A stretch of 64,000 nt of DNA from Juglans regia (Eukaryota > Streptophyta > Magnoliopsida > Fagales > Juglandaceae), in the NCBI RefSeq assembly GCF_001411555.2, contig NC_049905.1, positions 1,612,001 through 1,676,000 on the forward strand, given 5' to 3'. The notes under the pieces are model-generated. The model searched no databases. It saw only the letters and a program-made list of their open reading frames with translations, and was not told where the DNA came from. The translations under genes were made by a program, and so were the position numbers. Positions within the stretch are counted from its first letter, which is position 1, and every line of letters begins with the position of its first letter. Shown here piece by piece: positions 63,983 to 64,000 of this stretch.

Positions 63983-64000
63983 GTATATTTATTCCTTTCT
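63541..64000. repeat. Exon-intron tandem duplication, period 172-180 bp
   Basis: Units begin at 63541, 63713 and 63893. The 90-base exon parts differ by only a few substitutions among the last two. The introns also match (GTATATTTATT...TGTATGTGTTTG...CCGTTCTAA...ACCGTG-ATGATTGCAG) and differ mainly in T-run length. The series continues past the window end. Confidence 0.92.

Overview
The window looks like nuclear chromosomal DNA from a woody eudicot. Most of it is AT-rich and crowded with transposon relics, and the genes have GT-AG introns and typical plant products (cuticular wax synthase, Rab6-type GTPase, mitochondrial ACP, plastid Cpn10, purine permease). The miniature elements with runs of GATGAGATGAG between GGGCC ends remind me of Fagales genomes (walnut, pecan, oak relatives). 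That placement is an impression and was not tested.

Layout. 2.1-3.2 kb: first two exons of a CER1-like alkane-forming enzyme on the minus strand, with the rest missing or beyond the left edge. 4.97-10.37 kb: a complete but decayed PIF/Harbinger transposon with both of its convergent genes. 10.8-13.2 kb: a tandem array with a unit of about 364 bp. 13.3-26.2 kb: a gene desert made of repeated segmental copies, each hit by different MITEs, plus a Helitron at 15.4-17.2 kb. 26.2-32.6 kb: no gene recognised. 32.7 kb onward: the gene-bearing part. It holds a Cys-motif protein of unknown function (+), a purine permease (-), RABH1B (-) divergent from mitochondrial acyl carrier protein (+), a PMEI/invertase-inhibitor-like secreted protein (-), an LPTD1/TGD4-like plastid outer-envelope protein (+) convergent with plastid CPN10 (-), and at the right edge the start of a GBF-like gene whose exon 3 is tandemly duplicated.

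The genes do not form a pathway; they are ordinary independent plant genes. RABH1B and mtACP share a promoter region of about 240 bp containing two G-box palindromes. LPTD1-like and CPN10-like are both plastid proteins but only neighbours. Exon boundaries were set by eye from splice consensus, reading frame and recalled family sequence, and every multi-exon model given as complete closes in frame. Many transposon boundaries are backed by target-site duplications, and several by unoccupied paralogous copies inside the same window.
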